A program made the position numbers and the translations under genes. From Patulibacter sp. SYSU D01012 (GTDB lineage: Bacteria; Actinomycetota; Thermoleophilia; Solirubrobacterales; Solirubrobacteraceae), in NCBI RefSeq assembly GCF_017916475.1, contig NZ_JAFMTB010000003.1, positions 284,009 to 348,008 on the forward strand: 64,000 bases of DNA, given 5' to 3'. The notes under the pieces were generated by a model. That model saw only the letters and a program-made list of their open reading frames with translations. It made no database searches and was not told the origin of the DNA. Below, piece after piece: positions 34,482 to 43,190 of the stretch; position 1 is the first letter of the stretch; the number at the start of each line of letters is the position of its first letter.

Positions 34482-34538
34482 CTCGCGACTGGTCCCGCGG
34501 CTCGCGACTGGTCCCGCGGCTCGCGACTGGTCCTGCGG
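34482..34538. repeat. Tandem repeat, three 19-bp units
   Basis: Three consecutive copies of CTCGCGACTGGTCCCGCGG (third with one C to T change), starting 15 bases after palindrome copy C. The remaining sequence to 34796 is GC-rich with no recognisable gene. Confidence 0.85.
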
Positions 34539-34796
34539 GGGCCGATCGCGGCCTGCGGCGGACGGTCGGGCCCTCGGCAGCCGTCCGGTGCTGCGGCGGA
34601 CGCCCCGGTCCGGCGCGGATGCGGCGGCCCGCGGCCCGGCCGCCTCGCCGCGGGTCGGTCCGCCGGGCCACGGCCGCCCCATCGCGAGCCGCCGCCCGGC
34701 CCCCATGCACACCCGGCACCCCCGAGGGTGACCCTGCCGCTCCCACGCTCCGCAGGGCTCTGGCTACCACCGTCCGCGCGCGACAGCATGGTCCCC

Positions 34797-35105
34797 ATGG
34801 ATCGCACGACCGAGACGCTGCGCTGGCAGCGGGCCGCCCGAGCGGCCGAGGCCGACTACGTGCGCGGGCTCGTCGCCCCCGCCGCGCGCCGCACGAGCGC
34901 GCGCGAGAAGGCGACGCAGGGGGCCGACGTGGCCCCCACGCTGGAGATCACCGCCGCGCAGCTGACGGCGGTCAGGCGGCCGGTGCCGACGGGTCGGCCG
35001 GCGCGGCGTCCGCTGCCCGCTGCGCCGCCGGCGAGGGCGCGGCGAGGGTGCGCAGCAGGTCGAGGGACCGCTCGGCCGGCGTCCCCGGCTGTGCGTAGTA
35101 CGTGA
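34797..35105 (+). CDS. Possible small hypothetical protein
   Basis: A 102-residue open frame starting MDRTTETLRWQRAARAAEADYVRGLVAP with an Ala/Arg-rich N-terminal helix. No family recognised. Its C-terminal 45 residues overlap the 3' end of the XRE gene on the opposite strand and are Pro/Arg low complexity, so it could be spurious or shorter than drawn. The first half (to 34970) is free of other genes. Confidence 0.3.
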   Translation: MDRTTETLRWQRAARAAEADYVRGLVAPAARRTSAREKATQGADVAPTLEITAAQLTAVRRPVPTGRPARRPLPAAPPARARRGCAAGRGTARPASPAVRST

Positions 35106-35853
35106 CGAGCAGCTGCCGGTCCGCGCCCGAGACGGCGAAGGACTGGTAGCCCAGCTCGAGCTCGCCGAGCTGCGGGTGGAGGAAGCGCTTGACGCCCGAC
35201 GCCTTCTCCCGCACCTCGTGCCGCGCCCACAGGCGGCGGAACTCGTCGCTCTTCAGGGACAGCTCGCCGACGAGCTCGACCAGGCGCGGGTGGTCGACGT
35301 CGGCGCCGACCGACGCGCGGAGAGCGGCCACGCAGCCCGCCGCTGCGCGCTCCGGGCACGCGAACTGGGCGCGGACCTCGTCGTCCAGGAACGCGTCCCG
35401 CACGACGTTGCGGCCCACGCGGAACGACGGGTGCAGCGCGCCCGCCAGCGCGTTCGCGGCCAGGATGTCGAGGTGCCGGCCGAAGACGAACGCCGGCGCG
35501 TCCAGGTGCTGGTCCAGCAGCCGCGCCAGCTCGGGCCGCACGCGCTCGGGCTTCGGGCTCGGCCGACGGCGCCGCGGCGCGGGCGCGGCGAGCGAGTGCA
35601 GGTGCCGCGTGGCGCTCTCGTCGAGCTGCAGCGCCCGCGCGAGCGCCTCGAGCACCTGCGGCGAGGGATGCCGGTCGCGCCCCTGCTCCAGCCGCACGTA
35701 GTACGCGTTGGAGACGCCGGCGAGCATCGCCAGCTCCTCGCGCCGCAGCCCCGGCACGCGCCGCCGCCCGAACGCGGGCAGGTCGACGTCCTCCGGCTGC
35801 ACCTGCTCGCGCCGGGCGCGGAGGAAGGCTCCGAGGGCGTTGTCCTGCTCCAT
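34972..35853 (-). CDS. XRE family regulator with MmyB-like ligand-binding domain
   Basis: A 293-residue regulator. The N-terminal HTH_3/XRE domain is ALGAFLRARREQVQPEDVDLP...VPGLRREELAMLAGVSNAYYVRLEQGRDRHPSPQVLEALARAL (about 7-75). The MmyB-like domain follows (DAPAFVFGRHLDILAANALAGALHPSF, FLDDEVRAQF, LVELVGELSLKSDEFRRLWARHEVR), which binds small hydrophobic or fatty-acid-like ligands in relatives. Such regulators usually control a nearby reductase. The start at 35853 is supported by a -10 TACCCT 6 bases upstream. Confidence 0.88.
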   Translation of the reverse strand: MEQDNALGAFLRARREQVQPEDVDLPAFGRRRVPGLRREELAMLAGVSNAYYVRLEQGRDRHPSPQVLEALARALQLDESATRHLHSLAAPAPRRRRPSPKPERVRPELARLLDQHLDAPAFVFGRHLDILAANALAGALHPSFRVGRNVVRDAFLDDEVRAQFACPERAAAGCVAALRASVGADVDHPRLVELVGELSLKSDEFRRLWARHEVREKASGVKRFLHPQLGELELGYQSFAVSGADRQLLVTYYAQPGTPAERSLDLLRTLAAPSPAAQRAADAAPADPSAPAA

Positions 35854-35859
35854 GGATCG

Positions 35860-35865
35860 AGGGTA
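35860..35865 (-). promoter_or_regulatory. -10 element (TACCCT), leaderless XRE gene
   Basis: TACCCT on the minus strand ends 6 bases before the ATG at 35853. Confidence 0.5.
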
Positions 35866-36018
35866 GACCCGCGCGAGGGCGGGATCGTGACCCCGTGAGG
35901 GCCACCCGGGGGGGCGGAACCGGCGCCGTGGCGCGGCCGACCCCGGTTCCGGCGCGCGCGGCCGGGTCCGGGGCGCCCGATCGGCGCCGTGGCGCGGCCA
36001 GCCGCCCCGCCCGCCCCC

Positions 36019-36870
36019 TCAGTCCGCGAGGAACGAGACGAGCGCCTCGTTCAGCTCGTCCGCGTGGGTCCAGCCGAGGTTGTGCGGGGCGTTCTCGACG
36101 AAGACGTGCGTCAGCGGCGTGCCGATGCGCTCGAAGATCGCGGGCAGGCGGCCGGCGGTGGCGTCGAGGGGCAGGATGCGGTCGGCGGTGCCGTGGACGA
36201 GCAGCGTCGGCACGTCGAACTTCTCGATGTCGGCGCGGAAGTCCGTCAGCCACGTCTGCACGCAGGCGAGCGTCGCGACGCCGGACGCGCCGTAGGCGAC
36301 CTGCCACTGGCCGCGCAGGGCCTCGTCGGTGATGCGGGCCGGGCCGAGGTCGTCGACGTTGTTGAAGTCCGCCAGGAACGCCGTCAGGTAGCTGGGGCGG
36401 TCGGCCTTGATCGCGTCCTCGATGCCCGTGAAGACGTCGCCGGGCACGCCCTCGGGGTTGTCGTCGGTCTGCAGCAGGAACGGCGGGATCGCGCCGAGCA
36501 GCGCGGCCTTGCGCACGCGCGACGTGCCGCGGGTGCCGATGTAGTGCGTCACCTCGCCCGTGCCCATGGAGAAGCCGACGAGCGCGACGTCCTGCAGGTC
36601 GAGCGCCGTCAGGAGCGCGTCGAGGTCCGCGGTGAACGTGTCGTAGTCGTAGCCGACGGCGGGCTGGCTGGACTTGCCGAAGCCGCGGCGGTCGTACGTG
36701 ATGACGCGGTGGCCGGCGGCGAGCAGCGGCGGCAGCTGCTTCTCCCACGACGCGCCGCTGAGCGGGAAGCCGTGGATCAGGACGACGGGCGGCGCGGACG
36801 GGTCGCCGTGGTCCTCGTAGTACAGCTCGATCGGCGCGGAGTTCTCGTGGCCGACGGTGACGTAGGGCAT
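36019..36870 (-). CDS. Alpha/beta hydrolase, non-heme chloroperoxidase-like
   Basis: A 283-residue alpha/beta hydrolase. It has VVLIHGFPLSGASWEKQL (oxyanion region), RVITYDRRGFGKSSQPAVGYDYDTFTADLDALL, and the nucleophile elbow VALVGFSMGTGEVTHYIG (Ser near 98), all typical of cofactor-free haloperoxidase/esterase enzymes. The catalytic Asp is in LLVHGTADRILP and the His in VENAPHNLGW. It probably acts as an esterase or perhydrolase in vivo. Third gene of the MFS-AKR-hydrolase group. A TAGCGT -10 and GAGG Shine-Dalgarno upstream allow separate expression. Confidence 0.87.
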   Translation of the reverse strand: MPYVTVGHENSAPIELYYEDHGDPSAPPVVLIHGFPLSGASWEKQLPPLLAAGHRVITYDRRGFGKSSQPAVGYDYDTFTADLDALLTALDLQDVALVGFSMGTGEVTHYIGTRGTSRVRKAALLGAIPPFLLQTDDNPEGVPGDVFTGIEDAIKADRPSYLTAFLADFNNVDDLGPARITDEALRGQWQVAYGASGVATLACVQTWLTDFRADIEKFDVPTLLVHGTADRILPLDATAGRLPAIFERIGTPLTHVFVENAPHNLGWTHADELNEALVSFLAD

Positions 36871-36993
36871 GGGGGCCTCGGGGGGTTCGGGGAGAGCGGG
36901 GGACTGCGGGGCACGCTACGGGCGGCGGGTGCGCCCGTATTGCGTCGGCTGACTGCGCCGGGCGACCGTCGGGCGCCCCGACCCGCCCGACCC

Positions 36994-37833
36994 TCAGCCC
37001 GCGAACGTCTCCGGGTCCGGGCCACCGCGCTCGCCCGTCGCCAGGCCGGCCAGCGCCGCCGCGTCCTCCGCGTCCAGCGCCAGCGTGAGCGCGTCGAGGT
37101 TCTGCCGGATCCGCGCCGGCGTCGCCGACTTCGTCAGCACGACGTTCCCCTGGTCCAGGTTCCAGCGCAGCAGGACGAGCGCAGGCGCGACGCCGTGCTT
37201 CGCGGCGATCCGCGCGACGGTCGGATCGCCGTCCAGGCGGCCCTGGGCGAGCGGGCTCCAGGCCTGCGTGACGACGCCGCGGGCGGCGTTGGCGGCGCGG
37301 ACCTCGTCCTGCGGCAGGAGCGGGTGCAGCTCGACCTGGTTGACGGCGGGCACGACGCCCGTCTCGTCGATCACGCGCGCCAGCTGGGCGGACGTGAAGT
37401 TGGAGACGCCGGTCGAGCGCGCGCGGCCGTCGGCGCGCAGGTCGGCCAGCGCGCGCCACGTCTCGACGTAGCGGTCGGTCGCGGGCACGGGCCAGTGGAT
37501 CAGGTACAGGTCGACGTGGTCCAGGCCCAGGCGGTCGAGGCTGGCGGCGAACGCGCGCGGCGCCTCCTCGCGGCCGTGCCCGTCGATCCACAGCTTCGTG
37601 GTGACGAACAGCTCGTCGCGCGGGACGCCGGACGCCGCGATGGCGCGGCCGACGGCGGCCTCGTTGCCGTAGATCGCGGCGGTGTCGAGGTGCCGGTAGC
37701 CGGCCTCGAGCGCGGCCAGGACGGCGGCCTCGGTCGCGTCCTCGGGGATCTGGAAGACGCCGTAGCCGAGCTGCGGGGTCGTGCGGCCGTCGTTCAGGGC
37801 GACGGTGGGGACGGCGGGGGAGAGGGCGGTCAT
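36994..37833 (-). CDS. Aldo/keto reductase (DkgA-like)
   Basis: A 279-residue NADPH-dependent aldo/keto reductase. It has the three family signatures: GYRHLDTAAIYGNEAAVG (about 46-63, with catalytic Asp and Tyr), the HVDLYLIHWP segment with catalytic His, and the C-terminal VLTKSATPARIRQNLDAL NADPH-binding stretch, plus the catalytic Lys in FVTTKLW. It reduces aldehydes or 2,5-diketo-gluconate-type substrates. It starts 25 bases after the MFS stop with GGAGG upstream, so it is in one operon with the MFS gene. Confidence 0.9.
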   Translation of the reverse strand: MTALSPAVPTVALNDGRTTPQLGYGVFQIPEDATEAAVLAALEAGYRHLDTAAIYGNEAAVGRAIAASGVPRDELFVTTKLWIDGHGREEAPRAFAASLDRLGLDHVDLYLIHWPVPATDRYVETWRALADLRADGRARSTGVSNFTSAQLARVIDETGVVPAVNQVELHPLLPQDEVRAANAARGVVTQAWSPLAQGRLDGDPTVARIAAKHGVAPALVLLRWNLDQGNVVLTKSATPARIRQNLDALTLALDAEDAAALAGLATGERGGPDPETFAG

Positions 37834-37858
37834 GGGGGCCTCCGGTCGGGGGTGGGAA

Positions 37859-39040
37859 TCAGGCGGCCGCGCCGGCGGGCGCGCCGGCGGCGGCGGTGGT
37901 GTCGCGGCGCTCCAGGCGGCTGGCGACCGCGGCGACGCCGAGGGCGGCGGCGACCATCGTGGCCGCGACCCAGTTGGGGCTCGTGTAGCCCAGGCCGGCC
38001 GAGATGGCCAGGCCCGCGAGCCACGCGCCGAGGGCGTTGCCCAGGTTGAACGCGGCGATGTTCCCCGCCGACGCGAGCATCGGCGCCCCGGGGGCGTGGC
38101 GCAGGACGAGCGACTGCAGCGGCGGCACCGTCGCGAAGCCGGCGAAGCCGAACGCGAAGAGGGTGACGATCGAGCCGACCTGCGAGTGCGCGGTGAACGC
38201 GAAGACGACCGCGACGACGAGCAGGCCGGCGAAGATGCGGTGCAGCGCGGGCATCAGGCCGCGGTCCGCGAGCCGGCCGCCGAACAGGTTGCCGAGCACC
38301 AGCCCGACGCCGAAGACGACGAGCAGCGGGGTGATCGCGCCGTCGGAGAACCCGGCGACCTCGGTCATCATCGGCGCGACGAACGTGAACGTGGCGAAGA
38401 CGCCGCCGTAGCCGAGGGCGGTCATCGCGAACGCGAGCCACAGGCCGGGGCGGCGGAAGGCGGCGAGCTCGCCGCGCAGGCCGGCCGTCGAGCCGGGCTG
38501 GTGCGGCACGAGCGCCGCGATGCCGAGGAACGCGACGACGCCCAGGCCGGTGACGACCCAGAAGGTCGAGCGCCAGCCGAGGTGCTGGCCCAGCAGCGTG
38601 CCGAGCGGGACGCCCAAAACGTTGGCGAGCGTCAGCCCGGTGAACATCAGCGCGATGGCCTGCGCCCGGCGCTCGGGGGCGACGACGGATGCCGCGACGA
38701 CCGAGCCGATGCCGAAGAACGCGCCGTGGCAGAGGGCGGCGAGGATCCGGCCGACGAGCATCACCGCGTACGTCGGCGCGACGGCCGAGACGAGGTTGCC
38801 GGCGATGAACAGCCCCATCAGCCCGAGCAGCACGGCCTTGCGCGGCAGCCGGGTGGTGGCGGCGGTGATGAGCGGGGCGCCGATCGCCACGCCGAGGGCG
38901 TAGCCCGAGATGAGCAGGCCGGCGGTGGGGACGGACGTGTCGAAGGTGGCGGCGACTTCGGGCAGCAGACCGGCGATGACGAACTCGGTCGTGCCGATCC
39001 CGAAGGCGCCGATCGCGAGGGCGAGCAGCGCGAGAGGCAT
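37859..39040 (-). CDS. MFS transporter, AraJ/YdhP-type drug or sugar efflux
   Basis: A 393-residue DHA1-type carrier with 12 helices. Typical stretches are LALAIGAFGIGTTEFVIAGLLPEVA (TM1), ISGYALGVAIGAPLITAATTRLPRKAVLLG (motif A region), VGRILAALCHGAFFGIGSVVAASV (TM4, motif B Arg), and FTGLTLANVLGVPLGTLLGQHLGWRSTF (motif C region). It probably exports a toxic compound or arabinose-like sugar. It is divergent from a MarR gene, with a 29-bp near-perfect dyad between them, and heads an operon with the reductase and perhaps the hydrolase. Confidence 0.9.
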   Translation of the reverse strand: MPLALLALAIGAFGIGTTEFVIAGLLPEVAATFDTSVPTAGLLISGYALGVAIGAPLITAATTRLPRKAVLLGLMGLFIAGNLVSAVAPTYAVMLVGRILAALCHGAFFGIGSVVAASVVAPERRAQAIALMFTGLTLANVLGVPLGTLLGQHLGWRSTFWVVTGLGVVAFLGIAALVPHQPGSTAGLRGELAAFRRPGLWLAFAMTALGYGGVFATFTFVAPMMTEVAGFSDGAITPLLVVFGVGLVLGNLFGGRLADRGLMPALHRIFAGLLVVAVVFAFTAHSQVGSIVTLFAFGFAGFATVPPLQSLVLRHAPGAPMLASAGNIAAFNLGNALGAWLAGLAISAGLGYTSPNWVAATMVAAALGVAAVASRLERRDTTAAAGAPAGAAA

Positions 39041-39087
39041 GGTGGTGACCTCGGGGTGGCGGTAACGTGGAGAGACGAGAGCGACAA

Positions 39088-39116
39088 CCCGCGAGCGAAA
39101 TAGTTTCGGACGCGGG
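39088..39116. promoter_or_regulatory. Candidate MarR operator, 29-bp dyad
   Basis: CCCGCG-AG-CGAAA-TAG-TTTCG-GA-CGCGGG. Both the outer 6-base and inner 5-base arms are perfectly inverted around the central TAG. It is the only AT-containing dyad in the 150-base region between the divergent MFS and MarR genes. Expected target of the adjacent MarR protein. Confidence 0.7.
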
Positions 39117-39190
39117 CTATTGCTGACGCGGCTTATCGTTGCACGCCGCGCAGCTGGACGCAACCTGCCTGCCGTGAGGGAGACGCCCCG

Positions 39191-39643
39191 ATGACCATGC
39201 CCGCCGATGCCGCCGAGGCCCGCGCCCAGGGATGGCGCACGCTCGCGGCCCTGCACGACCGCATCGACGGACGTCTGGCGAAGGCCCTCGCGGCCGAGCA
39301 CGGTGTGAGCGTCTCCGAGTACACGGTGCTCGACGTCCTCAGCCGCCAGGAGGAGCACCACATGCGGATGCAGCAGCTGTCCGCCGCGGCCGTCCTGTCG
39401 CAGAGCGCGACGACCCGCCTGGTCACGCGCCTGGAGGACCGCGGGCTGCTCTCGCGCTACCTGTGCCCGACCGACCGTCGGGGCATCTACACGGAGGTGA
39501 CCCCGGCCGGGCAGGAGCTGCTCGCTGCGGCCCGGCCGACGCACGACCGCGTGCTGCGCGAGGCCCTGGACGAGGCACGCGAGGTGCCGGAGCTGGCGCC
39601 GCTGGTCGACGCGCTCGCGGCGCTGCCCGCGCCGGCGGGCTGA
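39191..39643 (+). CDS. MarR family transcriptional regulator
   Basis: A 150-residue MarR regulator. It contains AEHGVSVSEYTVLDVLSRQEEHHMRMQQLSAAAVLSQSATTRLVTRLEDRGLLSRYLCPTDRRGIYTEVTPAGQELL, the winged helix with the family D-x-R wing. It is divergent from the MFS operon, which it probably represses until an inducing compound is bound. GAGGGAGA precedes the ATG, so unlike many genes here it has a leader with a Shine-Dalgarno. Confidence 0.9.
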   Translation: MTMPADAAEARAQGWRTLAALHDRIDGRLAKALAAEHGVSVSEYTVLDVLSRQEEHHMRMQQLSAAAVLSQSATTRLVTRLEDRGLLSRYLCPTDRRGIYTEVTPAGQELLAAARPTHDRVLREALDEAREVPELAPLVDALAALPAPAG

Positions 39644-39697
39644 CCGGCGGCCCGGGGCGGCAAGATGGCGGCGGTCCCCGTCGTCGAAGGAGCCCGC

Positions 39698-40537
39698 ATG
39701 GCCGACCCGCTCATCACCTATCCCGCCGGCAACGTGCACGAGCGCGCCCGCGTCCTGGCCGTGCGGGTCCGCGGCGACGTCGCGGACGTCGTCGTCGACC
39801 GCACGCCGTGCCACCCCGAGAGCCCGCGCTGGCCGGATCAGCCCGCCGACGCGATCGCGGTGACCGTCGGCGGCGAGACCGTCCAGGCCACGTGCTCCGA
39901 GGGCGCGCTGCAGGACGGCGCGATCGTGGACGCGGACGGGGCGGCCGAGGGCGCCGTGGCCTGCGTGGTCCACCACGTCCCCGCGGCGTCGGCCCCGGCG
40001 GTCGGCGACGAGATCGAGCTGCGGGTCGACGAGGCGCGGCGCGCGGCCCTCTCGCGCGCGCACTCCGTCTGCCACTTCGGCGCACTGGCCCTCAACCGCG
40101 CGCTCGCCGCCGCCGGCGCGTGGCGCAAGGATCCGGGCCGCGCCGACAGCCTGGGGACGGTCGACTTCGACGCCCTGGCGATGGAGCGCAGCACGATCGC
40201 CGCGGACGGCAGCGTCGACGAGTATCGCGCCGGCAAGTCGCTGCGCAAGAAGGGCTTCGTCCCGGCGGCCCTGGCGGACCCGGAGGCGCTGCGCGACGCC
40301 GTCCGGGCGGACCTGGAGGCGTGGCTGGGCGCGTCGCCGGCGATCGCGCTCGAGCCCGGCGCGTGCGCGCTCGCCGACCGCCGCCGCTGGTCCTCGACGG
40401 CGGGCGACGCGGCCGTCGCGTTCGCCTGCGGCGGCACGCACCCGCGGGCGCTGGGCCCGGACGACGTGCCGGACGTGCAGATCGACGCGGACCCGGACGC
40501 CGGCACGCTGACGATGCGGCTGCGCGCCGCGGCGTAG
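39698..40537 (+). CDS. Stand-alone tRNA-editing domain protein (AlaX / Thr-Ala synthetase SAD-like)
   Basis: A 279-residue soluble protein. It carries the two metal-binding signatures of the class II synthetase editing domain: H122-SVC-H126 (HxxxH) and C244-GGT-H248 (CxxxH), the latter in the typical ACGGTHPR context. The N-terminal half resembles the beta-barrel-like start of AlaX (hydrophobic strands around VLAVRVRGDVADVVVDRTPCHPES). It probably hydrolyses mischarged aminoacyl-tRNA, for example Ser- or Gly-tRNA(Ala), but the specificity is unknown. No aminoacylation domain is present. ATG 39698 has AAGGAG upstream; an ATG at 39665 is an alternative. Confidence 0.75.
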   Translation: MADPLITYPAGNVHERARVLAVRVRGDVADVVVDRTPCHPESPRWPDQPADAIAVTVGGETVQATCSEGALQDGAIVDADGAAEGAVACVVHHVPAASAPAVGDEIELRVDEARRAALSRAHSVCHFGALALNRALAAAGAWRKDPGRADSLGTVDFDALAMERSTIAADGSVDEYRAGKSLRKKGFVPAALADPEALRDAVRADLEAWLGASPAIALEPGACALADRRRWSSTAGDAAVAFACGGTHPRALGPDDVPDVQIDADPDAGTLTMRLRAAA

Positions 40538-40743
40538 ACGACGCCCGCCACCCGCCGTTCGTCCACTCCGCGAGCGTCGACGCGCCCGGTCGCACGGGGC
40601 CACGCCACCCCGGGCGTGAGATCCGTCGCGAACCGGCGTCCCGGCCGGCGGCGGGCCCTACGATGATCCGCGCGCGTGTGTGCCGTACGGCGGCCCACGC
40701 CCGACCGCGGGCCGCTCGCCCGCCGACCCTTCGGATCCTCCAC

Positions 40744-42231
40744 GTGCATCCCGCTCCCCGCCCCGGCCGCTGGCTCGCCCTCCGCATCCTGCTCGCCGGG
40801 GTCGTCGTCGTGGCGACCGTCGGCACCGCCGTCGCCACGGGGATCGACCACGAGGCGCGCCGGATCGCGGCGCCGCTGGGCCACCTGGACCCGAGCACCG
40901 AGCGGATCCTCGACAAGCCGAAGCCGGGCGCCGCGCAGACGATCCTGCTGACCGGCCTGGACCACCGGTACTCCGACGGCAAGGACGCGAAGAGCCGGTC
41001 GGACACCATGATCCTGGTGCGGCTGGACCCGGACGCGAAGGCGACGACGATGCTGTCGCTGCCGCGCGACCTGCGCGTGCCGTCGCTCGGCCCGCCCGGG
41101 CAGGACAAGCTGAACTCCGCGTGGGCGCAGGGCGGGGCGACGAAGCTGACGAAGACGATCCGCAACACGCTGCTCGGCACGCCCGCCGACCCGTTCCGGA
41201 TCAACGACGTCATCTCGGTCAAGTTCGACGCGTTCGCGCAGCTCGTCAACTACTTCGGCTGCCTGTACGCCGAGGTCGACCGCAAGTACTTCGTGCCGCC
41301 CAACAGCGGACACGCGCAGATCGACCAGCCGGCCGGCTACCAGCTGCTGTGCGGCCAGGCCGCGCTGGCGTACGTGCGCTTCCGCGTGCAGGACAGCGAC
41401 TTCATCCGCGAGGCGCGGCAGGCCAACTACATCGCCGAGGTGCGCTCGCAGATCGACCCGATGGAGGCGATCACCGGCGACCTGGTCCAGAAGGTCGGCA
41501 AGTACGTCAACACGAACGTCGCGGGCTCGCCGCGCCGCCTGCTCGCCCTGGCCAAGCTGGGCCTGTACGTGACGGACAAGCCGACGGCGCGGATCAAGCT
41601 CGGCGACCTGTCCGACGCCGACGACGACTCCGGCGACGTCCTCACGACCCCGCAGGCGCTGGCCCGGGCCCGGCAGCAGTTCCTGCACCCCGAGGTGGCG
41701 AAGCAGAAGACGAAGCGGCCCGCGAAGAAGACGTCCGGCGGCAAGCCCCGCAAGCGGCGCGCGAAGCGCCTGAAGGCGGCCACGCCCGCCTCGCTGACCA
41801 CCGACACCGCGGGCATGGAGCGCTCCGCCGGCGTGGTCCGCGGCGGCGTCTCCGGCGTCGACGTCTACGCGCCGACGCTGCGCTACGGCCGCGGCGCGTA
41901 CGAGGACGAGATGACCCGCGGCTACGGGATCCTCGGCAAGGACCGCAAGCCGAAGTGGCCGAGCTACCGCATCGTCGCCACGACCGGCGACAACGGCCAG
42001 TACTACGGCGTCGAGGGCACGACGTGGAAGAGCCCGCCGATCCTGGCCCTGGCCACCGACGCGGTGCGGCTGGGCGGCCGCACCTGGCGCGTGCAGTACG
42101 ACGGCAAGAACATCCGCCGCCTGCTGTGGCAGGCGCCGTCGGGCACCTACTGGATCACGAACACCCTGACGGACGAGCTGTCGCCGAAGGAGATGTACGC
42201 GCTCGCGCGCAGCCTGCGGAAGGTGGGGTAG
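40744..42231 (+). CDS. LCP (LytR-CpsA-Psr) family cell-wall glycopolymer ligase
   Basis: A 495-residue membrane-anchored protein. A TM helix follows the N-terminus (WLALRILLAGVVVVATVGTAVATG), then the LCP domain with AAQTILLTGLDHR, SRSDTMILVRLDPDAKATTMLSLPRDLRV, and the catalytic Arg region VRFRVQDSDFIREARQ. A basic Lys-rich linker (about 315-345) leads to a C-terminal LytR_C-like domain (GVDVYAPTLRYGRGAY...TYWITNTLTDELS). LCP proteins attach teichoic-acid-like or arabinogalactan polymers to peptidoglycan outside the membrane. The start is uncertain: GTG 40744 (GGATCC upstream) is preferred over ATG 40663. Confidence 0.85.
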   Translation: MHPAPRPGRWLALRILLAGVVVVATVGTAVATGIDHEARRIAAPLGHLDPSTERILDKPKPGAAQTILLTGLDHRYSDGKDAKSRSDTMILVRLDPDAKATTMLSLPRDLRVPSLGPPGQDKLNSAWAQGGATKLTKTIRNTLLGTPADPFRINDVISVKFDAFAQLVNYFGCLYAEVDRKYFVPPNSGHAQIDQPAGYQLLCGQAALAYVRFRVQDSDFIREARQANYIAEVRSQIDPMEAITGDLVQKVGKYVNTNVAGSPRRLLALAKLGLYVTDKPTARIKLGDLSDADDDSGDVLTTPQALARARQQFLHPEVAKQKTKRPAKKTSGGKPRKRRAKRLKAATPASLTTDTAGMERSAGVVRGGVSGVDVYAPTLRYGRGAYEDEMTRGYGILGKDRKPKWPSYRIVATTGDNGQYYGVEGTTWKSPPILALATDAVRLGGRTWRVQYDGKNIRRLLWQAPSGTYWITNTLTDELSPKEMYALARSLRKVG

Positions 42232-42323
42232 GGCGGCCCGGCGCGGGCGACGGTCGCGCTCCGACCCGCAGGCCATCCGCGGGCGGTGCGGACCGGGGCG
42301 GCCCCGATCCGCCGGCCGGCGGC

Positions 42324-43031
42324 TCACCACCCGATGGCGCCGTGCCGGTCGAAGTACGTGCCCGTCGGGCCGTCGGGGCCGAAGGACGCCGCGGTGACGA
42401 TCGCGTCCGTGCCCTCCTCGACGGTCTGCGGGCCGCTGTGGCCGTTGAAGTCGGTCGCGGTGTAGCCGGGGTCGACGGCGTTGATCCGCAAGGACGGCAG
42501 CGCGGCGGCCCACTGGCTGGTCAGCATGTTCAGCGCCGCCTTCGACGACGTGTAGGCGGGGGCCTGGAACGTGCTCTCGATGCGGCCGGGCGTCGAGGTG
42601 ACCTCGTGCGACCCCAGGCCGCTCGACACGTTGACGACGACGCCGTGCGGGGCGGCCGTCAGCAGCGGCAGGAAGGCGCGGAAGACGCGGGCGGGGCCGA
42701 ACACGTTCACCGCGTAGACCTCCTCGAGCTCGGCGACGGTCACCTCGGGGACGGGCGCCTGGCTGCCGCCCACGCCCGCGTTGTTGACGAGCACGTCGAG
42801 CACGCCGCCGGTCGCCGCGGCCACGTGCTGCGCCGCCGCCGCGGCGCTGGCGTCGTCGGTCACGTCGAGCTGCACGTGGCGCGCACCGATCGCGTCGGCG
42901 GCCTCGCGGCCGCGCTCCGGGTCGCGGGCGCCGATCCAGACGTCGTGGCCGGCGGCGACCAGGCGGCGGGCGGCCTCGCGGCCGAGGCCCTTGTTGCCGC
43001 CGGTGATGAGGGTGATGGGCATGGAGGACAT
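42324..43031 (-). CDS. Short-chain dehydrogenase/reductase
   Basis: A 235-residue classical SDR. It has the cofactor motif TLITGGNKGLGREAARRL (GxxxGxG), VLVNNAGVGGSQ, VVNVSSGLGS, and the catalytic pair Y-TSS-K in APAYTSSKAALNMLTSQWA, followed by VDPGYTATDFN. It is likely an NADP-dependent oxidoreductase of unknown substrate. It is divergent from an XRE/MmyB-type regulator, a common actinobacterial pair in which the regulator controls the reductase. Confidence 0.9.
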   Translation of the reverse strand: MSSMPITLITGGNKGLGREAARRLVAAGHDVWIGARDPERGREAADAIGARHVQLDVTDDASAAAAAQHVAAATGGVLDVLVNNAGVGGSQAPVPEVTVAELEEVYAVNVFGPARVFRAFLPLLTAAPHGVVVNVSSGLGSHEVTSTPGRIESTFQAPAYTSSKAALNMLTSQWAAALPSLRINAVDPGYTATDFNGHSGPQTVEEGTDAIVTAASFGPDGPTGTYFDRHGAIGW

Positions 43032-43190
43032 GGTGCTCGGCGGCGGTCGCGGCCACCATGGGCCGGGGAGTCCCACCCGGGCGGACCGGCGGCGACGGGG
43101 CACCGCGGCCACGACCGGTCGGCGCGGAGGACCGAAGCGGTGGCCCGCCACGCCACGGGGCCGCCTGGCCGCGGTGCCATCATCGACGGC

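Noticed and set aside
34482-34538. Three 19-bp repeats considered as a CRISPR array
   Set aside because: The units are directly adjacent with no spacers, and no cas genes are in the window.
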